Assembly (NCBI RefSeq): GCF_011393335.1
Contig: NZ_CP049865.1
Location: 3,304,722 to 3,368,721 of the forward strand
DNA from: Propioniciclava coleopterorum
GTDB taxonomy: Bacteria > Actinomycetota > Actinomycetes > Propionibacteriales > Propionibacteriaceae
Length of the DNA: 64,000 bases
Direction: 5' to 3'
Shown: positions 42,179 through 50,585 of the stretch, piece after piece
How positions within the stretch are numbered: position 1 is the first letter of the stretch
Layout: each line of letters begins with the position of its first letter
The notes under the pieces: generated by a model
Told to the model about the DNA's origin: nothing
What the model saw: only the letters and a program-made list of their open reading frames with translations
The model's database searches: none
Position numbers and translations under genes: made by a program

Positions 42179-42759
42179 CCGTGGGGGCGAGTCTCGGGCG
42201 TGCAGGGATGATCGGCATCGTGCGTCGGCGCGGTCGCGTCAGCGGGGGAGCGCGCCCCCGATGAGCCCACCGGCCTCGTCCCTAGGTGGGCAACTGCACT
42301 GAACGGGGGCAACTGCACGTGGTCCAGGCTCGCGGGAAGGCGTTCACGACCAACCGGGCTACCTGGATGGAAACTGGCAGGACTGGCGCCGGCGTCGTGC
42401 GCACGGAGTTTGGTCAGGGGCGATCACTCGACGACGTCGATGCGGAGTTGGCCGCAACGCCGAAGGCCAGCCAGGGCGACCGAGGCCTCCGGCAGCACCA
42501 TCGCGGTCCTCGTCGCCAGGGATCGTTCGCAGAGTCGGGGAGTGATGCTCGTCGCTTCAGTGGCCGACGTCTGCCAGGGGGAGACTCTTTGGCGTGCGTA
42601 ATGTCATAATGCATATTATCGGACAAGGATGTGCGGTGGACGGAGGCGCGCTCGAAGCCACTTCTCAGCCCTCCACTCCGCTTCGGGTGCAGCGTCGTCA
42701 GCCCTCTGTTGGCGCGTTCCTTCAAGTCGTTCCACATCCGGCGGTGCCAGCATGGTGTC
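42179..42759. other. Gene-poor region with a repeat fragment and an AT-rich palindrome
   Basis: A 581-base gap with no convincing gene. At 42288-42318 it holds two copies of GGGCAACTGCAC 19 bases apart around AACGGGGGC, related to the long units of the 31437-32341 array. At 42606-42619 is ATAAT-GCAT-ATTAT in a stretch far more AT-rich than its surroundings. Short open frames on both strands lack ribosome sites and recognisable domains. Confidence 0.6.
42288..42318. repeat. Dispersed copy related to the long array unit
   Basis: GTGGGCAACTG followed by AACGGGGGC, as in the long units near 31542 and 32033; here the 12-base GGGCAACTGCAC is repeated directly (42288-42299 and 42307-42318). Confidence 0.6.
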
Positions 42760-43155
42760 ATGACCACCACTCACGCCCAGGGCACCTTCGACATCGACAT
42801 GCGACCCACCGAGCCGGTGGCCGACGGCCGCATCGGCCGGTTCGACCTCTCCAAGAACTTCCACGGCGATCTCAGCGGCACGGCGGAAGGCGTCATGCTG
42901 GCCGTCGGCGATCCGACCAGCGGGAACGCGGGCTACGTGGCGCTCGAAGTCCTGCAGGTCGAGCACGACGGCCGCTCCGGGACTTTCGCCCTCCAACAGT
43001 TCGGCAAGATGCGTGGCGGCGAGTCGACCCTCGACTACATCGTCGCGCCGGGGTCCGGCACCGGCGACTTCGCGGGTATCGGCGGCGTCTTCACCCTGAC
43101 CGTCGACGCGGACGGCGTCCACCACTACGACCTCGCCTACGAACTCCCTGAGTGA
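42760..43155 (+). CDS. DUF3224 domain protein
   Basis: 131 residues, the usual length of DUF3224, a single beta-barrel-like domain. It contains AQGTFDID near the N-terminus, SGTAEGVML and GSGTGDFAGIGGVF near the C-terminus. Function unknown; relatives are single-gene, stand-alone proteins. ATG 42760 matches the family start. The gene is flanked on both sides by segments of much lower GC, which suggests arrival by transfer. Confidence 0.88.
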   Translation: MTTTHAQGTFDIDMRPTEPVADGRIGRFDLSKNFHGDLSGTAEGVMLAVGDPTSGNAGYVALEVLQVEHDGRSGTFALQQFGKMRGGESTLDYIVAPGSGTGDFAGIGGVFTLTVDADGVHHYDLAYELPE

Positions 43156-43171
43156 TCCACGCCGAGGCTTG

Positions 43172-43192
43172 GAAACAATGTTTTATTGTTTC
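43172..43192. terminator. AT-rich hairpin after the DUF3224 gene
   Basis: Perfect arms GAAACAAT and ATTGTTTC with a GTTTT loop, 16 bases past the stop codon. Could be a terminator or a palindromic operator. Confidence 0.5.
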
Positions 43193-43320
43193 GACAACCA
43201 CTGAAGAAGGAATGTCGCCCTTTCGACGAAATAGCCATGTCCGAGGCGCAATAGGCTTTCTGGCAAGGCCTGTCCCCCGCGCCGGCGACCGGGAAAGTGA
43301 GCGTCCGGGACGCGGTGCGC

Positions 43321-44487
43321 TCAGGCGCCGTTCGCCAGCACCAGTTCATTGCCCTCCGGATCGGCCAGGTGGGCACTCCCCTCCCCCTCCGACAGGAGCG
43401 ATCCCCCGGCCGCCAGCGCTGCGGCGACGCGGTCGGCCAGCGTGTCGGCGGGGACCGTCAGCACCACATGGACGCGGTTGCGCTGGCCGCGCCGCTCGGT
43501 GTCGTCGGTGTCGAGTCGCTGGAACGCGAACACGGGGTTGAGCCGCCGCGGGTCGACGATGTCGGTGAGACCCTCCCGGCGATCGTGCTCGTACCCGAGC
43601 GCCGCGACCCAGAACGCCCGCACCGCCGCCACGTCCGCGGCGTCGAGGAACACCTGGACGAAGCGGGCAGCCTCCGGATCGGCCACGGCTCCCCCGGCCC
43701 GCGCCGCGGACTGCAGGCGCCCGGCCAGTTCGCCGAACTCCAGGTCGAGGCCGTGCGCGTCGGCGTCCCAGCGGTCCTTGCCGCTGTCGAGGATCACCCA
43801 GCCCGGACGCAGGTCGATCAGCAACGGGAAGCCGACCTCCTGCGCCAACGCGGCGGACGCGGCAGCGACCTCGGTCTGCCGCGCCACGGTCTCGACGCGG
43901 TAGCACGCGACGGCGCTGAAGACCGCCTGCCAGTCCTCGGTGCCCGGCGCGTCCAGCGGATCCCCCGGCACCAGGTCGACCTCGTTGCCGTCGGGGTCGG
44001 CGTGCCGGACGCCGTAGGGCCCGGAGCCCTCGCCGAGGCCCGCCCGGGCGACGACCTCCGCCGGACGCACGACGTCGAGATGGATCCGGGAGCGGAGCGG
44101 GCGCGCCTCCTCAGCGGCCGCCACCAGCAGCGCGGGGTCACGGCGCCACGGATCCCGCAGTTCGTCCTCGCCGGCAGGCCGGCCGAGGGCGGCGGCCCAG
44201 AAGCCGGCCACGCCGGGGCGGTCGGTGGCCTCGATCACGACGTCGAGTTCCTGGAGCGCTGCGGGATCGGCTGTCAGGCCGAGATCCCGTGCCGCGCCGG
44301 AGACGGCGTCGACAAGGCTCGGGTCGGCCACCCGTACCCGCACCCCGGTGGGGCGGACGTCGATCAGGCTGTCGGGCGCCAGGGCGAGGATCCGCTCGGC
44401 CAGGAGCGCGCTCTGCGTGAGTGAGCCGGTGTCGAACCACGCCGTCGCGAGCCGGTTCAGGGTGCGCCAATCCGAGGGTGTCGTCAT
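43321..44487 (-). CDS. VOC (glyoxalase-like) multidomain protein
   Basis: 388 residues. The N-terminus (about 1-75: SDWRTLNRLATAWFDTGSLTQSA) looks like a pterin-carbinolamine-dehydratase-type fold, as in other actinobacterial VOC proteins. Two VOC-like segments follow, each ending in a DP(E/D)GNE(V/L) motif (HADPDGNEVDLV near 165 and LADPEGNELVLA at the C-terminus). Such proteins bind metal and small molecules and can give resistance or act on antibiotics, but no specific reaction can be assigned. ATG 44487 has TAGAGT 6 bases upstream. Confidence 0.82.
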   Translation of the reverse strand: MTTPSDWRTLNRLATAWFDTGSLTQSALLAERILALAPDSLIDVRPTGVRVRVADPSLVDAVSGAARDLGLTADPAALQELDVVIEATDRPGVAGFWAAALGRPAGEDELRDPWRRDPALLVAAAEEARPLRSRIHLDVVRPAEVVARAGLGEGSGPYGVRHADPDGNEVDLVPGDPLDAPGTEDWQAVFSAVACYRVETVARQTEVAAASAALAQEVGFPLLIDLRPGWVILDSGKDRWDADAHGLDLEFGELAGRLQSAARAGGAVADPEAARFVQVFLDAADVAAVRAFWVAALGYEHDRREGLTDIVDPRRLNPVFAFQRLDTDDTERRGQRNRVHVVLTVPADTLADRVAAALAAGGSLLSEGEGSAHLADPEGNELVLANGA

Positions 44488-44493
44488 CTGGGC

Positions 44494-44499
44494 ACTCTA
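44494..44499 (-). promoter_or_regulatory. -10 element (TAGAGT on minus strand) of VOC gene
   Basis: Ends 6 bases before the ATG at 44487. Confidence 0.5.
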
Positions 44500-44632
44500 G
44501 GCCCGCCCTCCGACACTTCGCACTCGCGCACGCGGCGCCAGGGTTCACCCCTTCCGGACGCGTGACAGACTGCGTCCGTCGTCCGCACCCCGGTCGACGC
44601 CCCTGAGACCCCTCCCCCAAGGAGTTGTGACC

Positions 44633-45262
44633 ATGGCCCGCCGCATCGATCTGGGAGCCCGCCGATTCTGGTGGGGACTGCTCGCCGGGGCCGCCATCGG
44701 CACCACGACTTAGCTGTTCACCGCCCGTTGGGAACTGGGGCTGCTCGTGCTGGTGCTGGCCACCGCGCTGGTGCAGGTCGTCTGGACGCTCGCACTGCTG
44801 TGGCCGATGGACGCCGCCCAGACCAAGGAACGCGCCGAGGTCGAGGACCTGCGCGGTGAACTCGGCGACTTCGCGCTCCTGCTCATCATGGTGGGCAGCC
44901 TGACGGTGATCGGGATCCTGCTGTTCAACGGCGGGCCGAGCAAGGTGCTCAACGCGGGGCTCGCGCTGGCCGCGATCGCCTCGGTCTGGATGATGCTGCA
45001 CTCGATCTACACGGCGCGCTACGCCCGCGCCTACTACCGAGGCACCGACGGCGGCATCGACTTCAACACCAGCGAACCTCCGTGCTACAAGGACTTCTAC
45101 TACTTCTCCTTCAACCTCGGCATGACGTACCAGGTCTCCGACACCAACGTCACCTCGACGGCCCTGCGCACGGAGATCCTCCGGCACTGCCTCTACAGCT
45201 ACGTGTACGGCACCGGCATCATCGCCGTGACGATCAACCTCGTGATGAACGTGGTCAGCTGA
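44633..45262 (+). pseudogene. DUF1345 membrane protein interrupted by an in-frame amber codon
   Basis: ATG 44633 (AAGGAG upstream) opens MARRIDLGARRFWW and the first membrane helix, but codon 27 is TAG (44711-44713). The same frame then continues for 182 codons with further helices and the DUF1345 features LLVLVLATALVQVVWTL, GELGDFALLLIMVGSL and FNLGMTYQVSDTNVTS. Restart at GTG 44747 would give a 171-residue protein lacking the first helix. Unlike the other broken genes here the fault is a substitution, not a base loss, so real inactivation or a base-call error are both possible. Confidence 0.75.
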
Positions 45263-45275
45263 GCGTCCGCGACGA

Positions 45276-46358
45276 TCATCCGAACACGCGCTTGACGTAG
45301 GGAAGGACGTAGCTGGAGCCGTACTGGGGCGTGTAGCGCCGCACGCCGGCGGTCGGCCCGTAAGCCTCCATCATCGTGCCGTCGCCCAGGTCGATCGCGA
45401 CGTGATGGACGACGCCCGCCTTGCTCCCGAAGAAGATCAGGTCGCCGCGCCGCCGCTGCTCGAGCGGGATGCTCGCGAAGTTCCTGTGCGCGTACAGCTG
45501 CTGGGAGGTGCGATAGGTCGGCTCGGCGTGCTTCACCACCGAGATGGGCTGAGGGTCGTAGCCCGCCGCGTAAATCGCCTGCAGGACCAGGCCCGAGCAG
45601 TCGAACCCGAGTTCGTAGGGACCTGCGCCGCCCCACGTGTAGCGAGACCCCTTCTGGGAGAGGGCGTACTCGATCATGGTCGCGGTGCGCTGGGCCGGCG
45701 TCGCTGAGAGCGGAAGCCGCGGCGCGACCTGGTACGCGTCGGCCGTCCACGGGTGCCCGGTGTCGAGCGCGTTCCACGTCGTCTTGTCGACGATGCCCGT
45801 CGCCGGCAGGCCGTGCTGCTGCTGGAATGCGAGCACCTTCGCGCGGGTCGCGGCGTCGTAGGTTCCGCCCTTGGACGTGGGCGCATCGATGCCGAACTCC
45901 TTGCGGATCAGGTAGACGCGGGTGCCGTTCCACCCGTCCCTGATGGTGACGCCGCCGGTGACCGGCGTGATCGAGGTCACGAACCGCGGCGCCCGTGCAG
46001 ACGTGCGCGCCGGGGCGGCCGGGGACGGTCGCGCGCTGGTCGTCCGGGCCGCCGTCGCGCGCGGCGTGCGCGAGGCCGTGGTCGCCCGCGGCGAAGCCGG
46101 CCGCGTCGAAGGGGCTGCCGTGGCGTCTGCGGTGGTCGGCGAGTTCTTCGGGGTCGGCGTCGGCGTCCCCGTGGCGGAGGCGGTCGTAACCGGTGCGGGA
46201 GTGGGCGCGGCGGTGGGCGGCGGGGTCGTCGAGACCGACGGGGCGGGCACGGCGAGCGACGGCCGGGCCGCCTCGATGACGGACGGCAGCCCCGCCAGCA
46301 CGACGAGTCCGAGGGCGACCGAAAGCGTCAATCCGACAATGCCGACCTTGGTCGTCAC
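45276..46358 (-). CDS. Secreted NlpC/P60 peptidoglycan hydrolase with peptidoglycan-binding domain
   Basis: 360 residues. An N-terminal signal/anchor helix (about 4-28) is followed by a long Thr/Pro/Ala-rich linker (about 35-125), likely cell-wall spanning. A peptidoglycan-binding domain (about 140-200, RKEFGIDAPTSKGG then FQQQHGLPATGIVD) comes next. The NlpC/P60 domain has its nucleophile in FDCSGLV (Cys 254) and the histidine in VVHHVAIDLG. It should cut stem peptides of peptidoglycan. GTG start with GGGAGG upstream. Its long leader may hold an RNA switch (see 46375-46470). Confidence 0.92.
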   Translation of the reverse strand: MTTKVGIVGLTLSVALGLVVLAGLPSVIEAARPSLAVPAPSVSTTPPPTAAPTPAPVTTASATGTPTPTPKNSPTTADATAAPSTRPASPRATTASRTPRATAARTTSARPSPAAPARTSARAPRFVTSITPVTGGVTIRDGWNGTRVYLIRKEFGIDAPTSKGGTYDAATRAKVLAFQQQHGLPATGIVDKTTWNALDTGHPWTADAYQVAPRLPLSATPAQRTATMIEYALSQKGSRYTWGGAGPYELGFDCSGLVLQAIYAAGYDPQPISVVKHAEPTYRTSQQLYAHRNFASIPLEQRRRGDLIFFGSKAGVVHHVAIDLGDGTMMEAYGPTAGVRRYTPQYGSSYVLPYVKRVFG

Positions 46359-46374
46359 GAGACCTCCCTGTCAC

Positions 46375-46470
46375 TCGCCCGGGCTCATCATGGACGTAAT
46401 TCCCACACGACTCAACAATCGGGTCCCCCGGATCGATGAATGGGTCGTCGCGGCGACCGGAATAACCCGA
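46375..46470 (-). promoter_or_regulatory. Possible structured 5' leader (c-di-AMP riboswitch-like) of the NlpC/P60 gene
   Basis: On the minus strand the leader contains CCGGGGGACCCGATTG and, about 20 bases on, GTGGGAATTACGTCC and GAGCCCGGGCGAGTGACAG. These recall the conserved GGGGGACCC and GGGTGAAT blocks of the ydaO (c-di-AMP) element, which often controls wall hydrolases in actinobacteria. The match is by eye and incomplete, and the spacing to the start is short. Confidence 0.25.
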
Positions 46471-46733
46471 AAAGGGGGATATCGTGGGATGTTTTCCCGC
46501 CGAGATTCCCCGGGGGGCCCGGAGAACGGCCCTCCCTTCCAGCGGTAGACGCTTCGCAGCGGGCCGTTCGACCTCGGCCCTGGACGCAGGCGCCGCCCGC
46601 GGGGCCGCTCCCCTGTGGTTGGAACTCGCGCCATGAGGCTCACCGCCGGGACTCCTGCGAGTCTCCGGCTGGAGTACCCGCCCGATCCGCCGACGCTCGA
46701 TCGGGGCCGCCGAAGGCCCCTGGTCGGCCTGGG

Positions 46734-46739
46734 TAGGCT
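46734..46739 (+). promoter_or_regulatory. -10 element (TAGGCT) of the ankyrin lipoprotein gene
   Basis: Lies 33 bases before the ATG at 46773; GAGGAGG precedes the start. Confidence 0.45.
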
Positions 46740-46772
46740 TCGGCCCAGACGCCACCCCGAGGAGGACTCCCC

Positions 46773-48010
46773 ATGCCCACCGCGCCAGCCCTCGGCGTCC
46801 TCGTCGGGATCGTCGCCGGCGCCGTCCTGACGGCGTGCACCCCTGGCCCGGCGGCCGAGGACGGGTCGCACCGCACCGACGCAGCCGGCCCCGAGTCGCC
46901 CCGCCCCGAGTCGACCGACGCCGAGGCGGATGGACGCCTGCGGGACGCCGCGTGGGCCGGCGACGTCGACGCGGCGACGCGCCTGATCGCGGCCGGCGCG
47001 GACGTCGACGCGAAGGACGCGACCGAGCAGTCCGCCTACCTGATCGCGACGAGCGAGGGACACCTGGACCTGCTCGAGCTCACCCTCTCCCACGGCGCCG
47101 ACGTGGCGGCCCTCGACTCCTGGAACGGCACCGGCCTGATCCGCGCGGCCGAACGCGGGCACTGGCTGGTGACCGGGCGGCTGCTGCGGGCGGGGATCGC
47201 GCGCGACCACGTCAACCGGATCGGCTACCAGGCGATCCACGAGGCGATCTGGTTGGGCCGCGACGACGACGCCTACGTGGCCACGGTGCGGATCCTCGCG
47301 GCGGGCGGGGCCGACCTGACGCGCGCCTCGGGCAGGAGGGCCTCACCCCCGCCGCGATGGCCGCGCAGCGCGGACACGACCGCCAGGCCGCCGCGCTGGC
47401 GGCGATCCTCGCGGCGCCGACGCCCACCGATCCCGACGCCGCCCTGCTCGATGCCGCCGGTCGCGGTGACGCCGATGCCGTGACGGTCGCGCTGCGCGCC
47501 GGCGCCCACCTCGATACCCGGGACGCTGCCGGCCGCACTCCCCTGCTGCTCGCCTCGGCCGGCGACCACGTCGCGGCCGCACGCGTCCTGGTGGCGCTCG
47601 GCGCCGACCCCGACGTCTACGACGGCCGGCGCGACACGCCCTGGCTGGTGACCGGAGTGACCGGCAGCGTCGCCATGGCCGACGTACTGCTGCCGGTCCA
47701 CCCCGACCTGAGCCTGACCAACCGCTTCGGTGGCGTCTCGATCATCCCGGCGTCCGAGCGGGGGCACGCCGCCTACGTCCGGCGCGTGGCCGCGGCAGGG
47801 ATCGACGTGAACCACGTCAACGACCTGGGGTGGACGGCGCTGCTGGAGGCCGTGATCCTGGGCGACGGCGGGCCCGCGCACCAGGACGTGGTCGCCGCGC
47901 TGCTCGGCGCCGGCGCCGACCCCCGCATCGCGGACCGGGACGGCGTCACCGCGCTGGAGCACGCACGTCGTCGGGGCCAGGCGGCCGTCGTGGCCCAGTT
48001 GGGCGGCTGA
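46773..48010 (+). pseudogene. Ankyrin-repeat lipoprotein, frame broken once
   Basis: Two frames give one 412-residue protein. A lipoprotein signal (VGIVAGAVLTACTPG, lipobox LTAC) is followed by ankyrin repeats such as AAGADVDAKDATEQSAYLIATSEGH-like units. Residues ~55-195 and ~225-410 repeat each other (DAAWAGDVDAATRLIAAGA versus DAAGRGDADAVTVALRAGA; HVNRIGYQAIHEAIWLG versus HVNDLGWTALLEAVILG), so the gene arose by internal duplication. The break is at GGG 47330-47332; one base restores SGQEGLTPAAMAAQRGH and 413 codons. Extracytoplasmic protein-binding role inferred. Confidence 0.85.
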
Positions 48011-48011
48011 C

Positions 48012-48296
48012 GTGGCGCGACTCGTCGATCCCGACACGCCGCTCGGCGACCTCACCGGCTCGTCCCTGCTCGCGGAGGGCACCACCTGGAAGGGCGTCCC
48101 CGTCCGGTTCGCGATCTTCGTCGAGCCGGCGCCGGGCGGCCGCTGCCGGCTGCGGGCCGACCTGCTCGACGTGCTCGCCCGGCGTGCCGAGGCCAGCGGG
48201 CAGGGAGCCCTGTTCGATCCGGACGGGGCCGACGGCGTCCTGCCTGCCGCGACGCCGCTGCGCTACGCGGTGCAGGGGTGGCCGAGGTCGACCTGA
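48012..48296 (+). CDS. Unknown protein, probably the N-terminal part of the next gene
   Basis: 94 residues from GTG 48012, one base after the ankyrin stop. No known domain; it reads like a small alpha/beta segment (KGVPVRFAIFVEPAPGG). One added G in the G4 run at 48275-48278 would fuse it in frame to the following protein (RYAVQG-VAEVDLIRATP), and the joined length is a whole number of codons. I think the two are one 337-residue gene. Confidence 0.5.
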   Translation: MARLVDPDTPLGDLTGSSLLAEGTTWKGVPVRFAIFVEPAPGGRCRLRADLLDVLARRAEASGQGALFDPDGADGVLPAATPLRYAVQGWPRST

Positions 48297-49024
48297 TCCG
48301 GGCCACACCCGCCGAGGTCACTCGACCGCTGCCTCGCGGCGTCAAGGCGGCCGGCTTCGCGCTGCTGATGGCGGCGGGACTGTTCGCGGTCGTGGTGGCC
48401 TTCCCCCTGGAGCGCACGATCGGGCAGTTCCTGCTGATGGCCGGCGGCCTGCTCACCGCCGCCACGGGCGCCATCCTCGGCGCCCGGCAACTCGGCGAGG
48501 GCGATCCGCGGCCCCGCGTCCTCACCGACGGCGAGCCCGTGAGCCGGGTCGACGAGGGTGCGCTGCTGGCCCGGGCCGGCGCCGGTCCCACCCCCGCAGA
48601 ACGGGTCGACGTCGTGCAGGCCGCCTACGGCGAGTTGCTCAGCGACATCGTGTACCGGATCGAGAACTCGGCGCTCTTCGACGCTGCGGTGCCTCAGACG
48701 CAGCGATTCCAGATCGCTCTCGTCACCTGGGACGCCGACGCTCCCGACGCGCCCGCGTTGGCGACCGAGGTGGAGGAATCCTTCGCCGCAGCCCGCGCCC
48801 ACGCCGAAGAACGCGGCCTGGATCACCTGCCGCAGACCGCCCGCGAGCCTGCCCGGCGCGCGGTGAAGGCGGCCATCACCGCCCTGGCCAGCGCCGACGC
48901 CGAGCGGGAGGCGGCGGCACAAGCGGCCGCCGGCCTCGTCGCCGGCCTGAGCCTGTACTACCTGCCGGTGATCGACCCCCGCACGCCGTCGCTGGTCGCC
49001 GCCCGCCGCGAACTCGACCGCTGA
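48278..49024 (+). CDS. Membrane protein of unknown function, paralog of the next gene
   Basis: 248 residues from GTG 48278. Two adjacent membrane helices (about 22-42 and 46-66) are followed by a helical domain (about 105-235). That domain matches the C-terminal half of the protein at 49070-49885: SDIVYRIENSALFDAAVPQTQRFQIALV aligned with GDLVYRIENAALFDPDAPLTRQFETALV in shorter blocks. No ribosome site precedes the GTG and the gene overlaps the previous one, so it is probably the continuation of that frame. Function unknown. Confidence 0.7.
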   Translation: MAEVDLIRATPAEVTRPLPRGVKAAGFALLMAAGLFAVVVAFPLERTIGQFLLMAGGLLTAATGAILGARQLGEGDPRPRVLTDGEPVSRVDEGALLARAGAGPTPAERVDVVQAAYGELLSDIVYRIENSALFDAAVPQTQRFQIALVTWDADAPDAPALATEVEESFAAARAHAEERGLDHLPQTAREPARRAVKAAITALASADAEREAAAQAAAGLVAGLSLYYLPVIDPRTPSLVAARRELDR

Positions 49025-49069
49025 CTCGGGGTGCGCGAGGAGGCCCTCCGGTGTGATTGTCTGGTGGTC

Positions 49070-49885
49070 ATGAGCCATCGATCCTGGGACACCCTGCCGC
49101 TCGACACGTCGATCGGCGCCCTGGAGGGCACGTCGTTCCTGGCCGCGGCGGACCGCGACAACCACGTCGTCGGCTCGGTGCTGCGGCCCCGGACCGCGAC
49201 CTCGTCCGCCCGCTTCGTCGAGACGCTCACCACCCGGGGCGGCTCGAGTGGACGCCGCAGCCGCGAGGTCAATCCCGGGCTCTCCCTGGCGGCGCTGTGC
49301 GCGCTGCTCGGCGTCGCACCCATGTCGGCGATCGCGCTGCCGGCCGTCGACTGGCTGAACGTCAGCACCGACAGTGTCCGGGCCGGGGAGAAGTTCTGGC
49401 GGTTGCCCACGCTCCTGGACCGGGTGCCCACGCCGCAGAACCGGCTCGAGCAGTGTCGCGCCCGTGTCGAGGCGGTCAAGCAGTCCTACGGCCGGCTGCG
49501 CGGCGACCTGGTCTACCGGATCGAGAACGCCGCGCTGTTCGACCCCGACGCGCCGCTGACCCGGCAGTTCGAGACCGCGCTGGTGCTGTGGGAGGACGTG
49601 GACGCCACCACCCCGGACTCCGAGATGCTCCGACGCGCGGGCATGGTCGAGGTGACGTTCGACACCGCCCGGGCGGCGGCCGAGACGGTCGGCCTGGCGC
49701 ACCTGCCCGAGACGACGCGCGGCGACGCGGACCGCGCCGCCAAGGCCGCGCGGCTCGCCCGCGCCACGGACGTGGACGCCGAGCGCGCCATCGCCACCGA
49801 CCGGGTGGCCGGCATCCTCCGCCGGCTCGACCTGCCGTACCTCCCCGATCCGACCGTGCTGGACCGCGCGCTGACCCGGGGCTGA
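49070..49885 (+). CDS. Unknown protein paralogous to 48278-49024
   Basis: 271 residues. The N-terminal part has a hydrophobic segment (about 75-95, LSLAALCALLGVAPMSAIALP); the C-terminal ~150 residues repeat the helical domain of the upstream protein, with YRIENAALFD, the following ETALVLWED and the LAHLPETTR motif. I do not recognise a family. ATG 49070 is the first ATG; a longer frame to 49031 lacks a ribosome site. The pair plus the ankyrin lipoprotein upstream look like a lineage-specific surface cluster. Confidence 0.75.
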   Translation: MSHRSWDTLPLDTSIGALEGTSFLAAADRDNHVVGSVLRPRTATSSARFVETLTTRGGSSGRRSREVNPGLSLAALCALLGVAPMSAIALPAVDWLNVSTDSVRAGEKFWRLPTLLDRVPTPQNRLEQCRARVEAVKQSYGRLRGDLVYRIENAALFDPDAPLTRQFETALVLWEDVDATTPDSEMLRRAGMVEVTFDTARAAAETVGLAHLPETTRGDADRAAKAARLARATDVDAERAIATDRVAGILRRLDLPYLPDPTVLDRALTRG

Positions 49886-49917
49886 ACCGCGGCCGTCGCG
49901 CCGCCGGACGCCGTCAG

Positions 49918-49923
49918 TAGAGT
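49918..49923 (+). promoter_or_regulatory. -10 element (TAGAGT), leaderless layout
   Basis: Ends 7 bases before the ATG at 49931. Confidence 0.55.
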
Positions 49924-49930
49924 GCGCGAC

Positions 49931-50581
49931 ATGGCACGCCCCCTCCGAGCCGCCGCCGCGCTGGCCGCCCTCGCGCTCACCCCGGCGCTGACAGCCTGCC
50001 TGGGCCCGCGGCCCTCCGGCGCGTGGGACGCGCCGGCCGTGACGGCGCGGGCCGCCATGACCGACCACACCGACGCGCTGATGCAGCGGCTCCAGGCGGG
50101 GCCGTCGCTCACCCGGGGCGTGTACGACGCGTGCCGGCAGGGCCAGCACAACTGGAAGATCGACGATCCGTTCGACTGGCTGTGCCGCCGCCAGATCACG
50201 GACGTGACCCGCGCGGACGGCGCCGACACCGCCGCGGTGATCGCCGCCACGGTGGAACGGGTGCGCGCCGCGGGCTGTGCCCCCGAGGCCCGCGAGGTCG
50301 ACATGGTCACCCGGTACTGGGCGAACTACGGGCTGCGGGGCAGCACCGACTCGGGAAGGCCCTACGGCATCGACGACCTGCCGTCGTTCCGGGCGGCGTG
50401 CGCCGACGGGATCACGCTCGAGTCGTCCTTCAACTCCGCCGCCGGCGTGCCGCGCGCGCTGTTCCCCTACACCGCCGACGAGCAGATCGAGGCGGTGCCC
50501 GCTGAGGCGTCCGGGTTGCCGGAGGGGACCTACGTGATCTTCGAGGCGGCCGCGGTGTACCACCGGGTCCCGGCGCGCTGA
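49931..50581 (+). CDS. Lipoprotein of unknown function
   Basis: 216 residues. Signal peptide with lipobox LTAC (Cys 23), so attached to the outer face of the membrane. The mature part has several cysteines (YDACRQG, WLCRRQ, AAGCAPEA, AACADG) that may form disulphides. No domain recognised. It is convergent with the membrane-anchored protein at 50586-51507, only 4 bases separating the stops. Confidence 0.75.
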   Translation: MARPLRAAAALAALALTPALTACLGPRPSGAWDAPAVTARAAMTDHTDALMQRLQAGPSLTRGVYDACRQGQHNWKIDDPFDWLCRRQITDVTRADGADTAAVIAATVERVRAAGCAPEAREVDMVTRYWANYGLRGSTDSGRPYGIDDLPSFRAACADGITLESSFNSAAGVPRALFPYTADEQIEAVPAEASGLPEGTYVIFEAAAVYHRVPAR

Positions 50582-50585
50582 GGCC

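Larger units (their letters stand above)
46359..46772. other. Divergent intergenic region between NlpC/P60 and ankyrin genes
   Basis: A 414-base gap. It holds the NlpC/P60 leader on the minus strand (46375-46470) and, on the plus strand, TAGGCT at 46734-46739 with a ~30-base leader to the ankyrin gene. The middle part shows no gene that I can support. Confidence 0.5.

Noticed and set aside
42420-42620. Toxin-antitoxin remnant suggested by short frames and the ATAAT palindrome
   Set aside because: No frame shows a recognisable antitoxin or toxin motif over more than a few residues, and starts lack ribosome sites.
49031-49069. Earlier GTG start for the unknown protein
   Set aside because: No ribosome site or promoter geometry supports it; the added residues (REEALRCDCLVV) do not resemble the paralog.
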